Positions 56,148 through 64,000 of a DNA stretch of 64,000 nt are shown here, in pieces (positions within the stretch are counted from its first letter, which is position 1; each line of letters starts with the position of its first letter). Position numbers and translations under genes: made by a program. The stretch covers positions 1 through 64,000 of the forward strand of contig BBBM01000008.1 of assembly GCA_001311565.1 (NCBI GenBank). Direction: 5' to 3'. The notes under the pieces were generated by a model. The model was not told the origin of the DNA and did not search any database. It saw only the letters and a list, made by a program, of their open reading frames with translations. The stretch is from Desulfothermus okinawensis JCM 13304. Lineage in GTDB: Bacteria; Desulfobacterota; Desulfovibrionia; Desulfovibrionales; Desulfothermaceae.

Positions 56148-57960
56148 ATGCCTGCTAAAAATGGAGAAAGTATCGTCTCTGGAAGGATTAAGTTAATTTA
56201 CGTATGTATATTTATATTATTTTTGACCATAACCATTAGACTGTGGCACTTACAAATTTTTAAAGGGCAATATTACTATATTTTATCAAAAAAAAATAGA
56301 ATTAGATTTGAGGATATCTATGTACCAAGGGGGATAATATTAGATAGAAAAGATCGTATAGTTGCACAGAATCTGCCAGCCTATGCAATAGGGATAATTA
56401 GAGAAGATTGTTATAAGGGAAAAAAAATGTGAAGCCTCTATTAAAGAGGTTTCTTATAGTTTAAATAAAGACTTAGGTGAGTTACTTGAGAGATTTGATG
56501 TTGGGAAAAAAAAGGGTATAAAACCCTTTAATCCAATTATTATATTAAGAGACCTCTCATTTGAAGATATATGTAAAATTGAAGTTAGGTTGAATGAGCT
56601 TCCAGGTGTAGTAATTATTCCTTATCCCACAAGGGTTTATCCTTATGGAGAGGTAGGCGCTCATGTACTTGGCTATGTAGGGGAACCTTCTGAAGATGAT
56701 CTAAAGAGATTTTCATATCTAAAACCTGGGGATATTGTGGGTAAGGCAGGTGTTGAGAGGGTATTTGAGACAGAACTTAGAGGGGTTAAGGGAAAAAAAG
56801 AAATTGGAGGTTGATGCCTGGGGTAGGACTTTATCAGAAAAAAATTATAGACAAAGGAAAACAGGGTCAGACCCTAAAACTTGCTTTGGATTTTAGTTTA
56901 GAAAGTTTTATTTTCAGCAAAATGAAGGATAAGGCAGGGGCCTGTGTGGTTATGGAACCAACCTCAGGGGATGTATTGGCATTGGTTAGTGTCCCCAGTT
57001 ATGATAGTACCCGTCTATCCCACGGGATTTCAAAAAAAGAATGGATTAAATTAATCAAAAATAAATTACATCCACTTCAAAATAGGGCTATTTCCTCTGC
57101 ATATCCTCCTGGTTCTGTTTTTAAATTGGTTATGGGAATGTTGGCCATGGAAAAGATTCCAAATATCCAGAGACACATGGAGTATTGTCCAGGATTTTAC
57201 AAACTTGGGAACAGGGTGTTTAGGTGCTGGAAAAAAAGAAGGACATGGATGGTTAAACTTTAAGGAGGCCTTAAAGCAATCTTGCGATGTATATTTTTAT
57301 AAGCTAGGAGAATCTTTAGGAATTGATGAAATATCTCAATTTGCAAAAGGGTGTGGACTTGGGCAAAAGACCGGGATAAAATTGATTGGCGAAATATCTG
57401 GTTTTATTCCCACAAGGAAATGGAAACTCAGGAGATTCCACGCACCCTGGCAAAAAGGAGAAACTCTGAATGTCTCAATTGGTCAGGGCTTTATTTTGAC
57501 AACCCCTATTCAAATAGCAAGGTTAATTAGTGCTATAGTTAATGGAGGAAAGCTTATAAGGCCAAGGATCACCATGGGTGAGCCAATAATTATCTCTGGA
57601 AAATTGCCTGTTAGAAAAAGAAATTTGGATAGGTTAAAGAAAATAATGGTTGCCACTGTAGAGGAAAAACATGGCACAGCAAATATATTGAAGACCAAGG
57701 GAATAAGAATTGGTGCCAAGACTGGAACTGCCCAGGTGGTGTCAATTAAGTCTGAAGAGGAAAGAGAAAAAGATGTTGAGGATATACCTTATAAGAGACG
57801 GGATCACGCATGGATGGCGTCTTTTGCCAGCAAGGGCAAAAAGACTTATGTGGTAGTGTGCATAGTTGAACATGGAGGTCATGGGGCGTCTGGTGCAGGT
57901 CCAATTGTAAGAGATGTCATCAGGTATTTGTTTTCCAAAGAGTATGAACACAGAAATTAA
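56148..57960 (+). CDS. mrdA: Penicillin-binding protein 2 (elongation transpeptidase)
   Basis: About 604 residues. Short cytoplasmic N-terminus, one transmembrane helix (LIYVCIFILFLTITIRLWHL), dimerisation domain (RGIILDRKDRIVAQNLPAYA), then the transpeptidase domain: SxxK in AYPPGSVFKLVMGM, the SxN-equivalent SCDVYFY and KTGT in IGAKTGTAQVVSI. Slips near 56425, 56800 and 57230. Its stop shares one base with rodA. Confidence 0.95.
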
Positions 57961-59090
57961 TGGAGCAGTCTATGATTGCAATAGATAGGAGATTTTTTTT
58001 CTCACTTTAATTGGACTTTAGTGGCTATTATTTTTTTTACTCTTCTCAATAGGGGTAATAAACCTATATTCTGCAAGTACCCTAAAGGTAGAGTCTGGAG
58101 TAAAATTAATACCCTATTTTAAGAAGCAGCTTGCCTGGGGAGGAATTGGGTGTATAGGATTTATACTTTTTTTTGACCTTTGACTATAGAAAATTTAAAC
58201 AAGTGGTGTTGCCTTTATATGGAGTGTCCGTAATTTTACTGGTCCTGGTTTTGATTATTGGTAAAACAAATTATGGGGCAACCCGGTGGCTGGACCTTGG
58301 ATTTTTTTAATTTTCAACCAACTGAGTTGGTGAAACTAAGTTGTATATTGTGGACTGCAAACTATCTCTCAGAACATGTTGGACCATTGGACCTTAAAGA
58401 CTGTATAAAGATTGGTTTTGTCATGGGAATACCTGTGTTACTCATTGTAAAACAGCCAGATCTGGGTTCAGGGATAAATATATTGCTTTTAGTAGGTGGG
58501 ATGATGTTGTTTTATGGCATAAAGAAGAGGATTTTGATATCCATTTTAATAATTGTGCCCTTGCTTGCTCCATTTGTCTGGAATCACATGCATGATTACC
58601 AGAAAGATAGGATAAGGGTGCTTTTTAATCCTGACAAATATAAAAATAGTAAGGCATATAATATTAGACAATCTAAAATCGCTGTTGGTTCTGGTGGGTT
58701 CTGGGGCAAGGGTTTTTTTGGAAGGCACCCAGAGTAAGCTCAGATTTTTGCCAGAAAAACACACAGACTTTGTATTTGCTGTATATGCAGAGGAGTGGGG
58801 GTTTGTAGGGTGTGTGGGGCTCCTCATATTATGTTGTTTGTTTTTATATCAACTATCCAGGGTTATTGAGCAAGCCAAGGATAGCTTTGGGGCATATATT
58901 GTAGTTGGTATATTTTTCTATTTTTTTCTGGCAATTTTTTTATTAATATGGGCATGGTATTGGGAATATTGCCAGTTGTGGGGATTCCCCTTCCTTTTTT
59001 GAGTTATGGAGGATCCTCCTTATAATCAATTTTTCTCTCCTTGGGTTGGTCTCCAATGTTTCAATGAGAAGATTTGTATTTAAAGAATGA
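57960..59090 (+). CDS. rodA: Peptidoglycan glycosyltransferase RodA
   Basis: SEDS polymerase partner of PBP2, about 377 residues and ten membrane helices. Motifs: [52 protein letters not shown] and [14 protein letters not shown]. Slips near 57995, 58035, 58175, 58310, 58715, 58940 and 59020. The 3' end overlaps the convergent lpxK by 30 bases. Confidence 0.94.
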
Positions 59091-60061
59091 TTCTGTTACT
59101 GTTTCTTCAAAACTCTTTTCAGTATATGGTCCAGGATAGATTTCAGTCTTTAATTTCAATGCATAAATTTCTCTATCTGAAAATTTTGTCAATTTAACTG
59201 CGTCTTTTTGTGTGGTTATTAAGCTGGATTTATACTTTTTTTGCCAATGTTTTAAGAAAAAAAAAATGTCTTTTTTTTGTATATTTGTAGTGGTCTGGGT
59301 ATTTGATAAATTTAATTGGAGGAAATCCAATATAGTCATTGGCACTTTTGTACACCTTGTCAGGATTGCCTATACCAGCAAATAAAATATATCTTGTGGG
59401 GATCTCCTTTTTATTGTTTTTAAAATACTCAATGTCAGTTATTGATGTTATCTTGGTTTCAAAGAAAAAAAATAGGCTTTTTAAAATGTTCCAGTTTCTT
59501 TTGTGAAAACTTTATAATTTTATCTTTTTCTTGGCCTGTTATGTTCACCATTAGAATATCTGCCTGTAAATTGAATTTGCCCTTTCTCTCCATGTTCCAT
59601 AGGGGATTATTTTATTCCAATTTTTGGTTAAATCTTCTATGGAAAATAAAATAACATTCAGGTGTCTTTTTAGTTTTATATACTGAAATCCATCATCTAA
59701 GATTGCAATGTCAGGCTTAAATTTTTTTCCAGGCAAAAAAAAATTCCCCTCTCTCTTATGGGGTCCACAATAATATTGGCAAAGGGACATAGCTTTTTTT
59801 AGCATAATGGGTTCATCTCCAGTAAAACATACTGGATCAGACCCTTTTACAAGGTAGGGGTACCTGGGAGGCTTTCCCCTATATCCCCTGGTAAGCAACA
59901 GAGGATTAATTCCTTGTTTGTGAAAAAAAGTTTAATAAGAATTCACACAAAGGGGTCTTTCCAGTACCACCCCAGCTTATATTCCCAATTGAGATAGTAA
60001 AAACAGGCGGGTTTATTTGTCTAATTAAATTAGATGAATACAATCTGTTTCTCACGGACAT
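59061..60061 (-). CDS. lpxK: Tetraacyldisaccharide 4'-kinase
   Basis: Phosphorylates the 4' position of lipid A, about 333 residues. P-loop SIGNISWGGTGKTPLCEFLL, then LLTRGYRGKPPRYPYLV, GDEPIMLKKAM and DIAILDDGFQYIKLKRHLNV. Slips near 59935, 59750, 59600, 59495, 59465 and 59265. The start is uncertain: ATG at 60061 lies inside a long hairpin and lacks a ribosome binding site; an ATG at 60107 in another frame could be the true start if a slip intervenes. Confidence 0.88.
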
Positions 60062-60085
60062 ACCAAACTGGTATATCCGTGAGAA
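60049..60085. repeat. Hairpin over the lpxK start region
   Basis: Seventeen-base arms from TTCTCACGG to TATACCA-type sequence with one mismatch, loop AAC. On the minus strand it would occlude the predicted lpxK ATG. No T run adjoins. Confidence 0.6.
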
Positions 60086-60115
60086 GGGCTTTAATATTTT
60101 TTTTCATATAAAGGA

Positions 60116-60822
60116 TTAGTCTCTACCACTTCCAAAAAAATCTAAGCAGTAAAAGAAACAAATTTATAAAATCAAGATACAGGGTAAGTGCCCCAAGGAT
60201 GGTCCCTTTTTGTAAGGTAGATTTTTTATCCAAGGGAGCATTTTGTCCCATTTGTTTTAATTTTTGGGTATCATAGGCAGTAAGACCAATAAAGACCAGG
60301 ATACCTATTACACTAATTACAAATTCCATTTGGGTTGAATGGAAAAACATATTCACTACAGAGGCAATTATAACACCGATTAGTCCCATGAATAAAAAGC
60401 TTCTCCAGGAGGTCAAATCCTTAGAAGTGGTATACCCATAGATAGACATGGCCCCGAACATTCCACTACAAACAAAAAAAGGTCTTCATTATAGAAGCCT
60501 TTGTGTATATTAGAAATATTGTGGATAGGGTTATTCCATTTAGGCCACTGTAGACAATGAATAGTATAGTTGCCATGCTTGCAGAAAGCCTTGATATTGC
60601 ACCACTGATTGTCACAACTAATACAATCTCTCCAATTATTATCCCTATAAATAATAGCTGGTTTTGTAAAAAGATTGAAATTAAGGTGGGGCTTGATGAG
60701 ATCAGATACGAAATATAAGCTGTTATCATCAATCCAATACTCATCCACAAGTACACCCCTCTTAAAAAGACATTTGTTGCTGCTTGAGTTGTGGTGTATG
60801 CCCTAAGCTCACTCATATCCAT
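60116..60822 (-). CDS. Bax inhibitor-1 (BI-1/YccA) family membrane protein
   Basis: About 236 residues with seven hydrophobic helices (VYLWMSIGLMITAYISYLIS; LFIGIIIGEIVLVVTISGAI; SWRSFLFMGLIGVIIASVVN; TLYLDFINLFLLLLRFFG). The UPF0005 pattern G-x-T-AYDTQKLKQM is clear. Slips near 60472 and 60135; removing one base from the latter gives the family-like ending FFGSGRD. In bacteria such proteins are proposed to be pH-gated calcium leak channels or partners of FtsH; the role here is not known. Confidence 0.92.
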
Positions 60823-60924
60823 CTCCTTATTTTTTTGTTTGGCTAGACAATAGAGTTTAAATTTACTATGTTTTTTTTATTTTGCGAATGTTCATTCTAT
60901 AAAAGATATTTGCAGGAGAGTCAA

Positions 60925-61264
60925 ATGGCTATTAATATATCCCCCTCATTTGAAATCAAAAATACTTGGACGGGGAAAGGCCTATTTAAATAAAAAAGAG
61001 ATAGTAAAGGGCATTATGGCTGTGTGTGAGGGCATAAAATTATTTATAAATTCAAAAATATATGGGAAGGATAAAATTGAGATTGAATATCAGTTGGCAG
61101 AGCTTGTTCAGATAATAAGGACAATTCCCGAGATAGCCGAGTACTTGCCAGTAGATTTTGGTTATACAAAGGGGAGTGAGAGAATACTGCTCCAGGCATT
61201 AGTATCCACAATAAAGAGAATCATAAACGAAATCCAAGAGGGAAAAAAAGGAAAAGTCCAGTGA
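60925..61264 (+). CDS. Uncharacterised small helical protein
   Basis: About 112 residues, not recognised. Begins MAINISPSFEIK at ATG 60925 with AGGAG upstream if one base is added in the A run at 60960; otherwise a TTG at 60950 starts the longer open part. Mostly alpha-helical and basic (KEIVKGIMAVCEGIKLFINS, IEYQLAELVQIIRTIPEIAE). It ends 4 bases before a TPR protein gene, so the two are probably co-transcribed. Confidence 0.65.
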
Positions 61265-61268
61265 TAAT

Positions 61269-61733
61269 TTGAAAACAGAAGAAAAGAGAAAGAGGCTGCT
61301 AGATCTCCTTCAGGAATATCTGATGAAAAAGAATTACATGGATGCTGCAGGTGTTATAAAAAAAATCATCTCAGAGTTTGGGGAGAGGCCTTCAGTTTTT
61401 GTGGACATGGCCAAGAGATTTTATAATGCAAAAGATTATGATAAAACCATCCAATTTTGTAAAGATGCCCTAAAAAAAGGACCCCAAAAACATGGATGCA
61501 TATAGACTTCTTATAAATTCTTACAGGTATTTAAAAAAATTATCCTGCTGCTGAAGGATGCTATAAAAATACCCTGAAAATATTTGGGGAACATGGAAAT
61601 ATCTATTATAATCTGGCAAAATTATACAGAGAATGGGAAAAGATAGATAAGGCCAGGGCTTCAATAAAAAAAGGCATTAGAATTAGAACCAGAAAATAGT
61701 GAATACAAAGCCCTGGGCAAGGAGCTGCTATAA
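61269..61733 (+). CDS. TPR repeat protein
   Basis: About 155 residues, TTG start. Three to four tetratricopeptide-like helical pairs (YMDAAGVIKKIISEFGERPS; AKDYDKTIQFCKDALKK; IYYNLAKLYREWEKIDKARA; ALELEPENSEY). Slips near 61480, 61540 and 61670. A scaffold or adaptor; partner unknown. Convergent with the amidase, whose end it overlaps by a few bases. Confidence 0.75.
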
Positions 61734-63229
61734 GTTCTCCACCAGTGGTGGCATCTTTTTTTTGCCAATTTTTGGCTCTTTCCAACTGGCCTGCAAGACT
61801 AAACAAGGTTGAGTCTTCTCCAATGGGAGCAATAAATTGTACTCCGCAGGGAATATTTTTTTCTGGTCCAATATAGGGGAACAGACATTGCTGGCTGGCC
61901 AGTGAGATTTGCTATTTGAGTAAATGGCATTTCAGCGAATCTTTTTATGGAAATTTTTTTTTGCCAGCTTTGGGTTTGCGAGAAATCTCAAATTGGTTTT
62001 TCTTAAAAATTCCAGGAATAATTTTTCTGCGCCATGGGCCTGGTATGTCCTATTTTGGGTGGTAGAGTTGCAATTGTTGGGGTCATTAGTACATCATACT
62101 TTTCGTGGAATTTAGCCATTTGTCTGGATAATATATTCCATTTTATTAAGGATGCGGCATATTCTCCAGCGCTTGTCCTTTCTCCAAGGAGGTGAAGCAT
62201 CCAGGTTTCCACTTCAACTTTGTATTTATCCACCCTGCCCATTATTTCTTTTAATAATCTCATTAGTGCGTTTACCTGACCAAAGTAGAGGTTAAAATAG
62301 CAGTCAGCAACCAGCTCACCATCATAGGGTATCTCTACCTCCTCTACAATGTGGCCTAAGTCCTCAAGTATCTGGCTGATGTCTTTACCGCGTTTACACA
62401 TTCATGGTGCACGGATCCACCTACAGGTGATTTTGTAAAAAAAGCCTATTTTAAGTTTGCCAGGGTCTTTTTTTACAGGCTTTGCTAAATGGCTCCTCTG
62501 GCTGTGGTAGCCAATACATGGCCCCCTTATCTGGTCCAGAGATAAGGTCCAGCACCTTTGCAGAATCTCTAACAGAAATAGTTAACACATGCTCTGAAAC
62601 TGCTCCTTCCCACACCTGTCCAAATTCTGGTCCATGGGGGACCCTGCCCCGAGATGGTTTAAAACCAAAAATTCCACAGCAGGATGAAGGTATCCTAAGG
62701 GATCCTCCACCATCTCCACCCCCAGCAATTGGGACAATCCTTGCTGCAACTGCGGCCGCAGACCCTCCACTGGATCCACCTGTTGTGAGTTTTAGATCCC
62801 ATGGATTTTTACTGGGGCCAAAGAGATCAGGCTCTGTCACTCCCATGAGACCAAATTCAGGGGTATTGGTCTTTCCCATGATTACGAATCCGCACTTTTT
62901 ATATCTTATTACTACTTCACTATCAAACTTGGAGGTGTAGTCTTTTAATAGGGCAGATCCACTGGTCATTTTGGTGTCTTTTAAATGGGACAAAAGGTCT
63001 TTTAAAAGAAAGGGTACCCCATAAAAAGGGGACTCCTTTGACTGATGCTCTAAAAAAAATTTTTGCCTTTTCATAGAGTGGACAAATTATTGCATTGATC
63101 TTGGGATTTATTTTTTCCGCCCTACTTATGGCTTCATCCAATACTTCCTCTGCTTTTATCTCCCCGTTTTTTTATGAGCTGGGATATGGATGTTGCGTCT
63201 AAGATGGGGTACTCAGGTAAAGTTGTCAT
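61728..63229 (-). CDS. Amidase signature family protein
   Basis: Amide hydrolase of about 500 residues. Ser-Ser-Lys catalytic elements: [20 protein letters not shown] (Lys), [20 protein letters not shown] and [18 protein letters not shown] (the two serines). The [12 protein letters not shown] variant is typical of NylA-like/6-aminohexanoate-cyclic-dimer hydrolase relatives rather than GatA. Slips near 63165, 63050, 62470, 62430, 62405, 62010, 61960, 61915 and 61760. Stand-alone gene, no gatB/gatC nearby, so a role in tRNA amidation is unlikely. Substrate unknown. Confidence 0.88.
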
Positions 63230-63231
63230 GG

Positions 63232-63284
63232 GGTGTATCCCTCCTTTTTATTTAACATTTCTATTCACTTATCATGGATACACC
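63232..63284. repeat. Inverted repeat upstream of the amidase gene
   Basis: GGTGTATCC at 63232-63240 and GGATACACC at 63276-63284, 35 bases apart, immediately before the amidase ATG. Could be a looped mRNA leader or paired operator halves. Confidence 0.4.
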
Positions 63285-63425
63285 TACTTTAGTTGGATTT
63301 GTTTTTCAACTGCAGATAAGGATTTGTTATGGGAAATAGTTTTACTTTTTTTATGTTTTGGGTGACAAAATTGATAACTACCTTCTTTACATTTTGACCT
63401 AAATTTTTTTAGAAAATCTTAACAC

Positions 63426-63497
63426 GCCGGGATAGCTCAGTGGTAGAGCAGCTGATTCGTAATCAGCAGGTCGTGGGTTCAAATCCCATTCCCGGCT
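63426..63497 (+). tRNA. tRNA-Thr (anticodon CGT)
   Basis: Acceptor GCCGGGA / TCCCGGC, D-arm GCTC / GAGC, anticodon stem GCTGA / TCAGC with loop TTCGTAA, T-arm GTGGG-TTCAAAT-CCCAT. CCA is not encoded. Confidence 0.96.
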
Positions 63498-63503
63498 TGA
63501 TTT

Positions 63504-64000
63504 TTATTCCTCTTCAAAGGCCTGTACCTCGTAAGTGTACACCTCTATATTAGGGTCCATCCACTCAGTGGGTGAGAGGCCTGCCTTCATGGATAAGTGG
63601 GTCAAAAACTCTTTTTTTATCTGGTAGCTGCTTCCATACTTGAGGCAGGAAAGTGGACTGGTAAAATCCTTTTTTTTAAAATAACTCCATGCTTGTTTGG
63701 TACAAGCTTATCAAGAAGGTCTTTTGGGTCGTTAAAATTTAAGGGAGTTGGGTTTGTGAGTACCGATACTTCTATCCTTATATCTGGATATTCCCTTTGG
63801 GATAGAGGGGGAAACCTTGGGTCATTGAATGCTGCATTTATTGCATTTTCTTTTACTCCTTGAATTAGGGGTAAAATTGGCTGGATATGGCCGATACATC
63901 CTCTAAGATTTCCCCTTTTGTTTAGAGTTACAAAAACTCCCCTTTTTTTCTTGAAATATTTCTTTATTTAAATCTTCTTCCAAAATGGCCTGGCTGGACT
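63504..64000 (-). CDS. amrA: AMMECR1 domain protein (AmmeMemoRadiSam system protein A), 5' end outside window
   Basis: C-terminal 165 residues of an AMMECR1-family protein. Conserved core: GVFVTLNKRGNLRGCIGHIQ, NAINAAFNDPRFPPLSQREY, DIRIEVSVLTNPTPL, HGVILKKGFYQSTFLPQVWK and FLTHLSMKAGLSPTEWMDPN. Slips near 63940, 63680 and 63615. In bacteria it is often encoded with a Memo homologue and a radical SAM protein, which would lie beyond the window. Function unknown. tRNA-Thr is convergent, six bases away. Confidence 0.9.

Noticed and set aside
61728-63229. Amidase as GatA of an aminoacyl-tRNA amidotransferase
   Set aside because: The serine motif variant [12 protein letters not shown] fits other amidases and there is no gatB or gatC neighbour.

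Overview
The window looks like a low-GC chromosome segment of an anaerobic Gram-negative bacterium of the Desulfobacterota (former Deltaproteobacteria) type. The reasons are a heterodisulfide-reductase/Flx electron-transfer cluster, in-frame UGA (selenocysteine) codons in three redox proteins, an outer-membrane and lipid A gene block (bamA, skp, lpxD, fabZ, lpxA, lpxI, lpxK), an LpxI-type pathway, and a DUF116 gene beside fmt and rsmB. I do not assign a genus.

Almost every long gene is cut by single-base slips, mostly at A or T runs of seven or eight, including essential genes (thrS, infC, rplT, pheS, pheT, hisS, aspS, lysS, bamA, mreB). Removing one base from the run usually restores the frame and also the expected stop/start overlap with the next gene. 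I therefore annotate each locus as one gene across the slips. The most likely cause is sequence error; transcriptional slippage is a less likely alternative.

Layout. 1-2.8 kb: a partner-switching signalling module (SpoIIE-type phosphatase, STAS antagonist, HATPase anti-sigma kinase). 2.9-6.6 kb: fatty-acid beta-oxidation genes (thiolase and a FadN-type two-domain enzyme) behind a promoter with a FadR-like palindrome. 6.9-8.2 kb: a selenocysteine-containing HdrD/DsrK-like iron-sulfur protein. 8.4-11.9 kb: histidine kinase, sigma54 response regulator and archaemetzincin. 11.9-13.9 kb (minus): two paralogous GcvH-like proteins with duplicated cysteine motifs, behind a textbook sigma54 promoter and three TGT-N11-ACA sites. 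14.4-22.3 kb: a giant HdrA (Sec; GltD-like insert; second HdrA half), MvhD/FlxD (Sec), an FrhB-like iron-sulfur protein, FlxB-like and FlxA-like subunits. 22.4-23.7 kb: a diguanylate cyclase.

The rest is mostly core. 23.7-30.9 kb (minus): tRNA-Val, thrS-infC-rpmI-rplT-pheS-pheT-merR. 31-33.3 kb: a PAS-GGDEF protein with an HsdR-like tail. 33.5-40.4 kb: hisS, aspS, def, fmt, DUF116, rsmB. 40.5-43 kb: tRNA-Val, trmL, cbiB, a CDF transporter. 43.1-53.2 kb: lysS, lolC, lolD, bamA, skp, lpxD, fabZ, lpxA, lpxI. 53.2-59 kb: ogt (minus), then mreB-mreC-mreD-mrdA-rodA. 59-64 kb: lpxK, a BI-1 family protein, two small genes, an amidase, tRNA-Thr and an AMMECR1 protein.

The most interesting part is 6.6-22.3 kb. 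HdrD-like, HdrA, MvhD and Flx subunits would make an NAD(H)-linked, possibly electron-bifurcating disulfide/ferredoxin complex. The sigma54 two-component system sits between its parts, and the divergent sigma54-driven GcvH-like pair suggests a carrier or partner protein, by loose analogy with the LbpA lipoate-binding partner of sHdr systems. That linkage is inference.
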